Shown piece after piece: positions 44,728-53,593 of a stretch of DNA of 64,000 nucleotides. Origin of the DNA: Enterococcus sp. DIV0212c (GTDB lineage: Bacteria; Bacillota; Bacilli; Lactobacillales; Enterococcaceae); NCBI RefSeq assembly GCF_017377505.1, contig NZ_JAFREN010000010.1, forward strand, positions 1 through 64,000, read 5' to 3'. A model generated the notes under the pieces. That model was given only the letters and a program-made list of their open reading frames with translations. It did not search any database and was not told the DNA's origin. The translations under genes and the position numbers were made by a program. Each line of letters starts with the position of its first letter. Position 1 is the first letter of the stretch.

Positions 44728-45828
44728 TTACAAAGCTGCTAATTTATCAATTGCTGCACGTTGTTCTTCTAGAAAAGAATTTGTGTACGTGTCTAATGTT
44801 AATTTTATTGATGAGTGACCCAATAAGGAGCTTATCGCAGCGATATTAACGCCCAATTCTACACAACGCGTTGCAAAAGTATGACGAAGCGCATGAAAAG
44901 ACACATTATTTAATCCAAGTTTTCGTTTGATACGTTCAAACCGATAACTGACTGTCCTAGGTTCAATCGAATGTTCTTTATTCGTCACAACATAGGCAGA
45001 AACTGCTTGTTTTTTCAAATGTAGCAAGGCTTTTTTTATTTTTGAAGACATCGGAATAATTCGATTTGCATGGATCGTCTTCGGTGTTGTTTCAATAATT
45101 TTTGTCCGTTGACCGGAAGAACTAGGCAAAGATATTCGTTGTTTTGTTCGTTGTACCTTTAGTACTGATGAATCAAAATCGATATCTTCCCATTTTAATG
45201 CACAAATTTCACCAATACGCATACCCGTTTCTAATGCTAGTAAAATGGGCAATCCTTTATTGTTTTTCATACTTTCAACCTCTACTGCCTTTTGTTGTAC
45301 ACGTGTCAAAGCTTGAACTTTTTGCTTATTGATTTTAGGCAAAACTGTCCGTTCGCACGGGTTTATATATATATAACTGCGTTCTTTGGCTGCTTCAAAA
45401 CAGCTTCTGATGATACGGAAAACAATATGAACTGAGCTTGCCGCTAAAGATTCTGACAATCGTTTAACTAGCTTATCTATATCAGATGCTGTGATTTTTT
45501 TTAATGGCTGTTTTTCTAAACTTGGTAAAACATATAGTTGAAGTTTATTGCTATAGCTGGCATACGTGCTTTCTTTCAATTTTGGAGCCATGATCTCTGT
45601 TAGCCAAAGATTGCTCCATGCTCCAAACGTGCCATAAAACTCTTTCGTTGTTCCTGTGTAAACGAGTGTTTGTTGTACCTTTTTATCTAACAATTGCTCT
45701 TTTACAGTTCGATAAGACCGTGCGTAAATATAACCATAATGAATAGTCCCATCATTTTTTCTTGCTTTTGGATACCTACCTTCCCAACGTCCATCTTTTC
45801 TTTTGTAAATGTTCTCGCCTTTAGCCAA
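44728..45828 (-). CDS. Tyrosine recombinase (phage/transposon-type integrase)
   Basis: 366 residues from TTG 45828, chosen because AAGGA lies about 10 nt upstream and the protein then starts MAKGENIYKRKDGRWEGR, the usual integrase start; TTG 45837 is too close to the ribosome site. N-terminal arm-binding domain (1-55), SAM-like core-binding domain (65-150) and catalytic domain with Arg204, His312-Arg315 (HALRHT), His338 (LLGHSS) and Tyr348 (LDTYTN), all intact. There are no excisionase, phage or conjugation genes nearby, so it is a solitary recombinase next to a surface-protein operon, flanked by its own repeat sets. Confidence 0.92.
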   Translation of the reverse strand: MAKGENIYKRKDGRWEGRYPKARKNDGTIHYGYIYARSYRTVKEQLLDKKVQQTLVYTGTTKEFYGTFGAWSNLWLTEIMAPKLKESTYASYSNKLQLYVLPSLEKQPLKKITASDIDKLVKRLSESLAASSVHIVFRIIRSCFEAAKERSYIYINPCERTVLPKINKQKVQALTRVQQKAVEVESMKNNKGLPILLALETGMRIGEICALKWEDIDFDSSVLKVQRTKQRISLPSSSGQRTKIIETTPKTIHANRIIPMSSKIKKALLHLKKQAVSAYVVTNKEHSIEPRTVSYRFERIKRKLGLNNVSFHALRHTFATRCVELGVNIAAISSLLGHSSIKLTLDTYTNSFLEEQRAAIDKLAAL

Positions 45829-45853
45829 AAAAATCAAATCCTTCCTATATTAT

Positions 45854-45872
45854 TGACGGCGAAATTGACGGC
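45854..45872 (+). repeat. Paired TGACGGC direct repeats, upstream side
   Basis: TGACGGC at 45854 and 45866, spaced 12 bp, in the same direction as the pair at 44563-44581. It lies 26 bp before the recombinase start, so binding there could also control the gene. Confidence 0.75.
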
Positions 45873-46076
45873 GGATAAAAACAACCAATTGTTCGCACAA
45901 TCATTAAAGTCCCCTCGAATAAGTAATATATTTATTCGAGATTCTCATTTTTTTCTGTTTTTTTATTAAAAATTGAAAATTTATATCGTTTTTTTCTTCG
46001 TTTCACTATTGATTTATCATCTGCAAACCCATAGAATGATATTAGATATAAAAATAATATCAATTGTTTCTCAAAC

Positions 46077-46103
46077 ATTTCCTGTTTTACTGAAAAACAG
46101 GAA
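46077..46103 (-). repeat. 27-nt inverted repeat flanking the recombinase, copy 2
   Basis: Exact reverse complement of 44494-44520. Here the palindrome extends to perfect 16-bp arms (46073-46088 and 46094-46109) around ACTGA, followed by T6. It could also act as a plus-strand terminator, but no plus gene leads into it. Confidence 0.9.
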
Positions 46104-46561
46104 ATGTTTTTTATATCCCTATTCTATAGTGCCTCCTCTCAATTCCCTTAATGAATGCTCTTCCTATTTCATTTTCCATCTCTTAACTTAAAACGTTCTC
46201 CTCTTATTATTATACGAACAATATACCTAAAATATATTTTATCCGTACTAAAAAAATATCAATATATTCTGAAATTATCTTTACGAACTCTTATTCCATC
46301 CCTTTTACATCTGTTTTTATTTTTAAACAGTTATTTTATCATTAGTCATACTCTGTTTTTCAACAATCAAATGCACCTTCTCTTCTAACAAAACGAATCA
46401 CAAAAAGGCCTATCATTGATAGAATTTTCTTTCTAACAATTTTAGACCTATTTCTTTTTCCTGAAGTTCATTCGACTAGCAAAACTACCAACACTTCCCA
46501 CAACTCAACCAACCAATCTTATTCAACAAACAAAAATAACTTTCCTCTATATCACTACTTC

Positions 46562-47479
46562 TTAGTAGGTCTCCTGTAACCTGATTATTGCTTCCTTATG
46601 CATCTCTTTTAATTCATCAGGAGCAATGACGTTTACACCGTTACCAAACATCAACAAAAATGGCACGATCGTTTTTCGTTGAACCGTATAGACCCTGACA
46701 TCAATATGTGTTTCTGTTACTTGCATTTCATCTTCCGTGTAGTAGTCATAGAGCTTACCTAAATCTTCTTTCCTAAACCTTAAATGGATCAACTTCTCCT
46801 CAGTTTCAATTTGTTTTTTATTCGAATACGCAACAGGTTCGAATGTCGTTGCCTGAATTGTAAGTTGTCGAATTCGTGTGACCTTAAAATACCTAAAAGC
46901 TGCTCTTGTTTCGCAGTATGAGAAAATGTACCAACTACCGTTCATCAACATTAATTCATACGGATGAATCGTTCTTTGGGTATATTCGCCCTTATTATCT
47001 ACATAATTAATTACTAACTTATTATTCTGTTTTAACGCAAGATTGATGTGGTTGATTTTTTTCTTCGTTTCAATTTCAATCTCAAGCCGATGCATTGTTG
47101 GTGACTCAAATGAGAAGCTTTTTTTTAATTTTTTTTCTTTATTTGTTGCGCCTTGCATCAATTCGATTTTTTCTTTGATCATATTTTTTTGGTCAACGGA
47201 TCCAAATAAACTTTCTTTTACGTTTAAGGCATTGATAATATCTTGTTTCTCTTCTCCACTGTAAGTGTATGTTCGCAATTTAAATGAATTCACTAAAGAA
47301 AAACCGCCATTGCGACCTGCATAAGAAATAATCGGAAATCCTGCTAACTCGATTGTTTCAATATCTCTAAAAATCGTTCTTTTACTTACGTCAAACCTTT
47401 GGGCTAACTGAGCAGTCGAAACAACCTCGTTGTCTAACAGCAAGACGATCATTGCAAGTATTCTTTCGATTTTTTTCAT
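46562..47479 (-). CDS. WYL-domain transcription regulator (YafY/DeoR type)
   Basis: 305 residues: N-terminal HTH_11 domain (1-60, IERILAMIVLLLDNEVVSTAQLAQRFDVSKRTIFRDIETIELAGFP), WYL domain (about 140-220, ELMLMNGSWYIFSYCETRAAFRYFKVTRI) and a WCX-like C-terminus. Such proteins are ligand-responsive repressors or activators in stress, drug and DNA-damage circuits. AAGGAGG lies before the ATG. Single gene; target unknown. A terminator at 47505-47541 separates it from the YehS gene upstream. Confidence 0.9.
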   Translation of the reverse strand: MKKIERILAMIVLLLDNEVVSTAQLAQRFDVSKRTIFRDIETIELAGFPIISYAGRNGGFSLVNSFKLRTYTYSGEEKQDIINALNVKESLFGSVDQKNMIKEKIELMQGATNKEKKLKKSFSFESPTMHRLEIEIETKKKINHINLALKQNNKLVINYVDNKGEYTQRTIHPYELMLMNGSWYIFSYCETRAAFRYFKVTRIRQLTIQATTFEPVAYSNKKQIETEEKLIHLRFRKEDLGKLYDYYTEDEMQVTETHIDVRVYTVQRKTIVPFLLMFGNGVNVIAPDELKEMHKEAIIRLQETY

Positions 47480-47504
47480 AAGATTTCCTCCTTAAATTAG
47501 AAAA

Positions 47505-47541
47505 GGGATGAAACTAGTGTTAGTTACTCTAGTTCCATCCC
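47505..47541 (-). terminator. Terminator of the YehS-like gene
   Basis: GGGATG.AACTAG pairs with CTAGTT.CATCCC; TTTT follows on the minus strand. Confidence 0.75.
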
Positions 47542-47574
47542 AGTATTATTTTTATTCGACCACTATTCAATCTG

Positions 47575-48069
47575 TTATTCGCGATACTTGATTGCTAATC
47601 CTTTTAGGAAGTTTCTTGCATAACGATCCCCGCACTCTTTATAGTTCCGGTGTCCTTCTTTTCTAAGAATCGCACTTAATTCACTATCAGATGCATAAAC
47701 ACCGGCAAGTCTCAAGACATCAAGCATGTCATCACTTGTTAAAGCCAATGCAATTTTTACCTTCTTTAATAGTACATTATTAACATTGCTTTGACTCGTA
47801 ATCAAAAATGTCGGCTTAGGTGTGACACCATTTTTAGCTGGTGCTTTGCCTCTTTTATACGTGATCAATCCATTTAAGAACGCTTCTAAGGTGTGGTTAT
47901 CACAAACAGCATCCCGTGGAAGCTCATCTTCTTCATTTTGCTTTGTTAGTAAAACTCGTAGCTCTTCTCTTGTGACGTCTAAATCACCCAATTTAAAAAT
48001 CTTGATCATATCTGTATCTTTGATGTCTAACGCATAGCGTAAACGAATCAGTATATCATTATTATTCAT
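47575..48069 (-). CDS. YehS-like DUF1456 protein
   Basis: 164 residues made of two similar halves of about 70 residues, each starting with a run like ILIRLRYALDIKDTDMIKIFKLGDLDVTREELRVLL and VLLKKVKIALALTSDDMLDVLRLAGVYASDSELSAIL. This duplicated layout and length fit DUF1456 (YehS in E. coli). The proteins are small, soluble and of unknown role. GGAGGA precedes the ATG. Transcribed alone. Confidence 0.88.
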   Translation of the reverse strand: MNNNDILIRLRYALDIKDTDMIKIFKLGDLDVTREELRVLLTKQNEEDELPRDAVCDNHTLEAFLNGLITYKRGKAPAKNGVTPKPTFLITSQSNVNNVLLKKVKIALALTSDDMLDVLRLAGVYASDSELSAILRKEGHRNYKECGDRYARNFLKGLAIKYRE

Positions 48070-48244
48070 CTTTCTCCTCCAGAAAATGTATCATTATTTC
48101 TTTAGTATAAAGCTTTCTTGGAGATATTGCATCAATTTGTTTTATATTGATGTATCTTATTTGATCGTTAATGCCCTATTTGCTTTTTCTATTCTAAATA
48201 GTTTCGATAACTCCTTTTTTATTTATTACTATAGTGTGGACATA

Positions 48245-48290
48245 AAAAAATGTTGAAAAGCAGCCTTCTATCTACTTCTCAACATTTTTT
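48245..48290 (-). terminator. Terminator of the ald-peptidase-oppA operon
   Basis: AAAAAATGTTGA..AAG pairs with CTTC.TCAACATTTTTT, 16 nt past the stop of the oligopeptide-binding gene. Confidence 0.8.
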
Positions 48291-48305
48291 ATTTTGTGTA
48301 GCTGA

Positions 48306-49937
48306 TTATTTTAAAGATACATCTTTATAGTAAGGAGCGCCAATTGCACGATACACAAGGCCTTCTACTCGATCATTCACTAAGAATGCTTCTGATGCTT
48401 GGTATAATGGAGTTACTGGTGAGTTATCCATCAACACTTTTTGAGCATCTAATAATGTATCCCAGCGTTTCTCATTTTCTGTAGCGTAAGTTGTTGCTGA
48501 TTCTGTTAATAATTTATCGAATTCTTCGTTACTGAATTTACCATAATTTTGTTCTCCGCCTGTTCTAAACAATTGTAAGAAATCATATGGATCAGCATAT
48601 GTTGCTGCCCAGCCAGCTAAAACAACATCAAAGTCGCCGTTGCTCATTTGATCTAAACGATTTTTGAATGGTACGCTTGAAATCGTTACTTTTAAGCCTT
48701 TTAAATTCTCTGTTAGTAATCCTTGAACGTATTCAGATAATTTTTTCGCTGAATCTGTGTCTGATGTCAATAATGTGATTGAAGCAGAGTCGATGCCCAA
48801 TTCTTTCTTAGCATCTTCCCACAACTTTTTGCCGCCATCAATATCTGTTTTCATCAAAGCCCCAGCTTCTTCGGCAAAATCTTTTCCTGTCTCTTGGTTA
48901 GCGATTCCTTTTGGTACAAACGCTTCGATTGCCATTGAGCCGTCTTTTAGAATATTTTTAGCGATTTGATCTGAGTTGATCAGTTTTGTGATCGCATTTC
49001 TAGCATTTTTGTTAGCAAATACTTTATTTTCAGTGTTATATTGCAAATAAGATGTTGATGGATAAATACGAGTAACTAATTCTGGATTATCCATTTCTTG
49101 ATCCACATATTCTCCTTTGATTGGAGCAATATCTGTTTCACCCGCTTTAAATAAATTCACATTCGTACCGATTTCTTTACTTACCTGAACATTGACTTCA
49201 TCTAACTTAACTTTGTCTGCATTTCTGTACTGATCATTTTTGATGTAATTCCAAGTGATGCTAGTTCCATCCCAGTCAGCAAGCGTGAATGCGCCATTGT
49301 AAAGTAGATTATCACTGTTTGTTCCATATTCTTTTCCTTTTTCTTCAACAAATTTTTCATTCAATGGATAGAATGTTGGTTTTGCTAAAAGAGAAGACAG
49401 GTAAGGAATCGGGTATTCTAAGTTGATTTCTAAGGTATGATCATCTAGCGCTTTAACCCCTAAATCAGAAGCTGGTTTTTCAGCTTTAGAGATTGCTTTA
49501 TAGTTTTCAAAACCATCAAATAGATAGGCATATTCTGAGCCTGTTTTTGGATCAACTGTACGTTTCCATGAATAAACAAAATCATTTGCCGTAACCGGAT
49601 CGCCGTTGCTCCATTTGGCATCATCACGTAATTTGATCGTATATGTTTTCCCGTCATTTGTTGGTGTAACAACTTCTTCGGCAATTGCTGGTACTGAAGT
49701 ACTGTCGTCCGCAAATTCATACAACCCTTCCATCACTTGGCTAATAGCCGAAAAACTGACAACATCTGTTGCTTGAGAAATATCCATCGTTGGCAGTTCA
49801 GCGCTTTCCAATACTTTTAGGACTTGTTTTTTATCTCCAGTTGATTCTTCTTTCTTGCTTCCTGAATTACAAGCAGCCAGTGATAAAATCAATGCACTTG
49901 CAGCTACTGTTGTTAATGCCCATTTTTTCATGTTCAT
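48306..49937 (-). CDS. Oligopeptide ABC transporter substrate-binding lipoprotein
   Basis: 543 residues, OppA/SBP_bac_5 family. Start at 49937 (MNMKKWAL), with AGGGGG about 10 nt upstream. Lipobox LSLAAC with lipidated Cys23. The family signature KLRDDAKWSNGDPVTANDFVYSWKR lies at about 95-120. No permease or ATPase genes are near, so it must dock to an Opp system coded elsewhere. Position after an alanine dehydrogenase and an M42 peptidase suggests a peptide-to-amino-acid use operon. Confidence 0.93.
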   Translation of the reverse strand: MNMKKWALTTVAASALILSLAACNSGSKKEESTGDKKQVLKVLESAELPTMDISQATDVVSFSAISQVMEGLYEFADDSTSVPAIAEEVVTPTNDGKTYTIKLRDDAKWSNGDPVTANDFVYSWKRTVDPKTGSEYAYLFDGFENYKAISKAEKPASDLGVKALDDHTLEINLEYPIPYLSSLLAKPTFYPLNEKFVEEKGKEYGTNSDNLLYNGAFTLADWDGTSITWNYIKNDQYRNADKVKLDEVNVQVSKEIGTNVNLFKAGETDIAPIKGEYVDQEMDNPELVTRIYPSTSYLQYNTENKVFANKNARNAITKLINSDQIAKNILKDGSMAIEAFVPKGIANQETGKDFAEEAGALMKTDIDGGKKLWEDAKKELGIDSASITLLTSDTDSAKKLSEYVQGLLTENLKGLKVTISSVPFKNRLDQMSNGDFDVVLAGWAATYADPYDFLQLFRTGGEQNYGKFSNEEFDKLLTESATTYATENEKRWDTLLDAQKVLMDNSPVTPLYQASEAFLVNDRVEGLVYRAIGAPYYKDVSLK

Positions 49938-49969
49938 TTTTGTGATTCCCCCTAATTTCTTTTCTATCA

Positions 49970-51046
49970 TTAAAAGCTGTTGATCATGTCTGCCGTTAAG
50001 TCATTCACAATAGCAACTGCTAGTTGACGTGCTGTTTGATAATCTTCGTAAGCTACATAGCCGTAATGCGTATGTGCATAGCGAACTGGTACTCCGATTA
50101 CGATCGCTGGTACGCCCTTGTTTGTTAAATTGATGATGGCCCCATTAGTTCCGCCACCTTTTCTGACCGAGCTTTGCATTGGCAAACCATATTTTTCTGC
50201 TGTTTCTTTGGCAAAACGTTGGAAGCGTGGATTGGTGATCATAGAAACATCGAAATTTCGCAACATCGGCCCACGTTTTAAACCAGACTGGATCATATAG
50301 TCTTCTGAGAAAGTGTCATCTGCTGGACAACCTTCAAACACAATCGCTAGATCTGGTTTGACATTATTCATGGCAACAGTCGCTCCACGTTCGCCGACCT
50401 CTTCTTGAGCAGTCATTGTCCCGATAAGATTGAAGTCAGATTTCTTTTCAGATAATTCTTTCAGCGTTTCAAGTAAACAAGCACAACCAATACGGCAATC
50501 AAACGCTTTGCCTAGCATTACGTCAGTCGCTTCAAGATATTCGAATGCAACATCTGGAATCACTGGATCACCAATGGCAATATTTAGTTTAGCTGTAACT
50601 TCTTCAGCACTGGTGCAGCCCACATCAATCACCATGTCATCAATGGTTTGAACTTCTTTGCGTTCTGCATCTGTCATAAAGTGTGGTGGTTTGCTGGCAA
50701 TAATCCCTGGAACTTCATCGCCATTTGCTGTTTTAATGCGTACACGATGAGCTGGTACTGTATTTGGTACCCAACCGCCCAAAGGTAGAAAACGCAAGGT
50801 TCCGTTTGGTTTGATAGCTTGAACGATAAAACCAACTTCGTCACTATGCGCATCAAATACGATTGTTGGTTTATCTGCTTTATGCTCTCCGACATTCATG
50901 TAGACATTGCGAATATGATCTTCGGATACTTCAGCAAAAGATGTTGAAAATTCCTTAGCGATCGCCACAACATCGTCTTCAAAACCTGAAACACCTGATG
51001 CATTGGATAAGCGCTCGATTAAATGTAAAGATTCTTTTTTTGTCAT
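49970..51046 (-). CDS. M42 family metallo-aminopeptidase
   Basis: 358 residues, full length for the M42 glutamyl aminopeptidase / deblocking aminopeptidase / endoglucanase-M group. Metal and catalytic parts are visible: DAHSDEVGF (His67), the TAQEEVGERGA block with the catalytic Glu, and a late His in VRYAHTHYGYV. It is a cytoplasmic enzyme cutting N-terminal residues from short peptides. It sits 33 nt after ald and 32 nt before the oligopeptide-binding gene, one operon. Confidence 0.9.
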   Translation of the reverse strand: MTKKESLHLIERLSNASGVSGFEDDVVAIAKEFSTSFAEVSEDHIRNVYMNVGEHKADKPTIVFDAHSDEVGFIVQAIKPNGTLRFLPLGGWVPNTVPAHRVRIKTANGDEVPGIIASKPPHFMTDAERKEVQTIDDMVIDVGCTSAEEVTAKLNIAIGDPVIPDVAFEYLEATDVMLGKAFDCRIGCACLLETLKELSEKKSDFNLIGTMTAQEEVGERGATVAMNNVKPDLAIVFEGCPADDTFSEDYMIQSGLKRGPMLRNFDVSMITNPRFQRFAKETAEKYGLPMQSSVRKGGGTNGAIINLTNKGVPAIVIGVPVRYAHTHYGYVAYEDYQTARQLAVAIVNDLTADMINSF

Positions 51047-51079
51047 TGGTATAATCGTCCTCCTGATAATTTTAGCTAT

Positions 51080-52192
51080 TTATAACATAGATTGAACGGA
51101 AGAATAAGGTAAATCTAAATCAGTTGCAACCGCATGATTGGTCATCCCGCCATTTAAAGTATTCACACCCGCTAATAATGCTGGATTTTGTTCAACTGCT
51201 TGTTCAAAGCCTTTATTTGCTAATTCTACTACATACTGCAATGTCGCATTAGCCAAAGCAAACGTTGCTGTTTGCGGAACAGCTCCTGGCATATTCGCCA
51301 CAGCATAATGAATCACACCGTGTTTAATATAGGTTGGATGTTGATGAGTCGTCACTTCATCGATGGTTTCAAAAATTCCGCCTTGATCAATGGCAATATC
51401 CACGATTACTGAATGTTCCGGCATTGAAGCCACCATTTCTTCTGTAACTAAAACAGGGGCTTTACGCCCAGGGATCAAGACTGCTCCAATCACAAGATCA
51501 GCATCTTTCACTGCTTCTTGAATATTGAAGTGGTTTGAAACAAGTGTTTTTACAGCTCCATTGAACTGATTATCGATTTCTTGCAGTTTCTTGATGTTTA
51601 CATCTAAAATCGTGACATCTGCACCTAGGCCTAGAGTGATTTTAGCCGCATTACACCCTGAGATTCCACCGCCGATGATCGCTACTTTGCCTTTTTTCAC
51701 ACCTGGAACACCGCCAAGTAAAATCCCTTTTCCTTCTGGAACTTTTTCTAGAAATTGAGCACCGATCTGAGCTGCTAAACGTCCAGCAATTTCACTCATT
51801 GGTGCTAACAGAGGTAATTCACCATTGGCTAATTGAACACTTTCGTAAGCAATCGTTTTCGTTTTTTTCTTCATTAATTCTTCAGCTAATGGCTTATTGG
51901 CTGCTAAATGAAGATATGTGAATAGCGTCAAATCTTCTCTTAAGTATTGATACTCTTCTTTTAATGGTTCTTTTACTTTTAAAACTAATTCTTGTGCCCA
52001 AGCTTCTTGGGCAGTCTTTACAATTGTTGCACCAACAGCAACATATTCTTCATCATGAATCGAAGCGCCGAGTCCAGCATTTGTTTCGACAAAGACTTCA
52101 TGACCGTGTTTCACAAGGTCTAAAACCCCAGCAGCTGGTAATGCTACGCGATTTTCGCCAATTTTTATTTCTTTTGGAATACCAATTTTCAT
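51080..52192 (-). CDS. ald: Alanine dehydrogenase
   Basis: 370 residues, near-perfect family length. It converts L-alanine and NAD+ to pyruvate, ammonia and NADH. The start [23 protein letters not shown] is the usual one, with the substrate-binding region [13 protein letters not shown] and the NAD-binding Rossmann motif [26 protein letters not shown]. First gene of the ald-peptidase-oppA operon, driven by the promoter at 52251-52279. It probably feeds alanine from peptides into pyruvate or supplies alanine for wall synthesis. Confidence 0.95.
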   Translation of the reverse strand: MKIGIPKEIKIGENRVALPAAGVLDLVKHGHEVFVETNAGLGASIHDEEYVAVGATIVKTAQEAWAQELVLKVKEPLKEEYQYLREDLTLFTYLHLAANKPLAEELMKKKTKTIAYESVQLANGELPLLAPMSEIAGRLAAQIGAQFLEKVPEGKGILLGGVPGVKKGKVAIIGGGISGCNAAKITLGLGADVTILDVNIKKLQEIDNQFNGAVKTLVSNHFNIQEAVKDADLVIGAVLIPGRKAPVLVTEEMVASMPEHSVIVDIAIDQGGIFETIDEVTTHQHPTYIKHGVIHYAVANMPGAVPQTATFALANATLQYVVELANKGFEQAVEQNPALLAGVNTLNGGMTNHAVATDLDLPYSSVQSML

Positions 52193-52250
52193 TGTTCAGG
52201 ATCCTCTCTTACTCATTGCTTATCTTTTTGAATAATAAGCCACTTACTAG

Positions 52251-52279
52251 ATTATAGTTTAATGAAAGTTTATCCGCAA
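52251..52279 (-). promoter_or_regulatory. Sigma-A promoter of the ald operon
   Basis: On the minus strand: TTGCGG (52274-52279), 17-nt spacer, consensus TATAAT (52251-52256). Confidence 0.8.
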
Positions 52280-52330
52280 TACATAGAAAAAATATTTATT
52301 TTCTCTTTATTTTTTAATTCATAATTTATA

Positions 52331-52375
52331 AAAAAAGCCTGAAATAAATCATGAATCGATTTACTCCAGACGTTT
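52331..52375 (-). terminator. Terminator of the first lacD gene
   Basis: On the minus strand CTGGAGTAAATC and GATTTATTTCAG pair with small mismatches, then GCTTTTTTT. Confidence 0.7.
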
Positions 52376-52382
52376 TTTATTT

Positions 52383-53372
52383 TTATCCAACCTCAACCTT
52401 TGATCGCCAAGAAGTGCCGCAACGTTCAACGATTTCATTCAGAGTTTCAATATTTTCTTTGCCTTGTGTCGCAAACCAATCACGACCGGCAGATTCTCCT
52501 TTTGCAGCAAATGGTTTAACTCCTTCACGCCAAGTCGCACGTCCGCACAAGACACCGCTAAACTTAGAACCAGCTTCTTTAGCAAACTCTAACGTTTCTT
52601 GGAATAATTTCGTTGAAACTCCGGCACTAAGAAAAATAAACGGCAATTCGGTCAACTCGCTTTGTTTTTTGAAATAGTCTAAGGCTTCTTTTCTACTATA
52701 AACCACTTCATTCTCAGCAAAACCTTCCACATAATTCATATTAACTGGCACTTCCATTTTTAACACATCAATATGATAGTGGGGTTTAGAAAATTCGATC
52801 ATTGATTCTAAGACCTTATGTGGTTTGACTCTAGCAAATGCGGCTGAACCAGCATCTGCGATTTCAGTATCATAGGTGACGATCTCAACAAAAAGTGGAA
52901 TATCTTCACCTAAGCACTCGCTGCCCAATCGTTCAACAAAGACATGCTTTAAATGATTGATCGCAGTAGGTTCATCCGGATCATAATATAGTAAGAACTT
53001 GATTGCATCGGCTCCAGCTTCTTTCAAACGTGATACTGACCAGTCTTCTAATAAATCTGGCATTCTGCCGGGTGTTGATGCATCGTAACCCGTTTTTTCA
53101 TAAGCTAACAATAATCCGCAGTTTTTATCCCGAACTTTTGTCGCTGGTAAGCCGTATTCTGGATCAAGTAAAATCGCTGAAGCATAAGGTGTTAATTCTT
53201 GTGAAGCAACTTTTTTAAAATCGATGATTTCTTCTCCATTTGCCACTGTACTAGCATCAGCAATCATTTTTTTCAATGACCCTCGTTGATCGATCGCCAA
53301 GGCTTCGATCAAGCCTTTTTCATTGGACAAACGGTTTAGTGCATCCATTTTTGCTTGACTGATTTTTATCAT
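52383..53372 (-). CDS. lacD: Tagatose 1,6-diphosphate aldolase (copy 1)
   Basis: 329 residues, LacD family class I aldolase, splitting tagatose-1,6-bisphosphate to glyceraldehyde-3-phosphate and dihydroxyacetone phosphate. The Schiff-base Lys lies in HIDVLKMEVPVNMNY; EALAIDQRGSLKKMI and GVLCGRATWREGV are family blocks. Transcribed alone, with its own promoter (53422-53450) and terminator (52331-52375), unlike the second copy at 57719, which is in the PTS operon. The two are close but distinct in sequence. Confidence 0.93.
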   Translation of the reverse strand: MIKISQAKMDALNRLSNEKGLIEALAIDQRGSLKKMIADASTVANGEEIIDFKKVASQELTPYASAILLDPEYGLPATKVRDKNCGLLLAYEKTGYDASTPGRMPDLLEDWSVSRLKEAGADAIKFLLYYDPDEPTAINHLKHVFVERLGSECLGEDIPLFVEIVTYDTEIADAGSAAFARVKPHKVLESMIEFSKPHYHIDVLKMEVPVNMNYVEGFAENEVVYSRKEALDYFKKQSELTELPFIFLSAGVSTKLFQETLEFAKEAGSKFSGVLCGRATWREGVKPFAAKGESAGRDWFATQGKENIETLNEIVERCGTSWRSKVEVG

Positions 53373-53421
53373 TTTTTAACGACTCCTTTACTTAATTTGT
53401 GGAAACTCTCTCTTACTTTTG

Positions 53422-53450
53422 AGTATACTCGCTGGTATTTATAAAGACAA
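53422..53450 (-). promoter_or_regulatory. Sigma-A promoter of the first lacD gene
   Basis: On the minus strand: TTGTCT (53445-53450), 17-nt spacer, TATACT (53422-53427), about 50 nt before the ATG. Confidence 0.75.
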
Positions 53451-53483
53451 AGAAGAGCCCTCATACTATCTGCTCAGAGAAAA

Positions 53484-53526
53484 AAGTGAGTGGAACATAA
53501 CTCTTGGAGTCACGACCCACTCACTT
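53484..53526 (-). terminator. Terminator of the GH101 gene
   Basis: AAGTGAGTGG pairs with CCACTCACTT; TTTTTT follows on the minus strand. A second GGGA/TCCC-type element (53544-53575) of the enterococcal GGGACNGA kind lies between it and the gene. Confidence 0.8.
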
Positions 53527-53593
53527 GGAATCCGAATAAACGATGGGAGCAGAAACAACTCCGTCCCAACCTCCTTTAAAAAATCAAAGGATA

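Larger units (their letters stand above)
45829..46561. other. Gene-free region upstream of the recombinase
   Basis: About 730 AT-rich nt. It contains paired TGACGGC repeats (45854-45872) and the second 27-nt inverted repeat (46077-46103). The remaining 450 nt carry only weak shadow ORFs and no recognised feature. Confidence 0.5.

Noticed and set aside
44544..44849. 101-codon plus-strand frame beside the recombinase
   Set aside because: Overlaps the recombinase C-terminus and repeat sites; Lys-rich AT noise without ribosome site.
44482..46109. Complete transposon or prophage
   Set aside because: Only the recombinase and its repeats are present; no excisionase, replication, structural or transfer genes, and the 27-nt sites are inverted rather than the direct repeats expected of attL/attR.
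46155..46388. 77-codon hydrophobic plus-strand frame
   Set aside because: Leu/Ile/Phe-rich translation of AT-rich DNA, no ribosome site and no neighbour logic.
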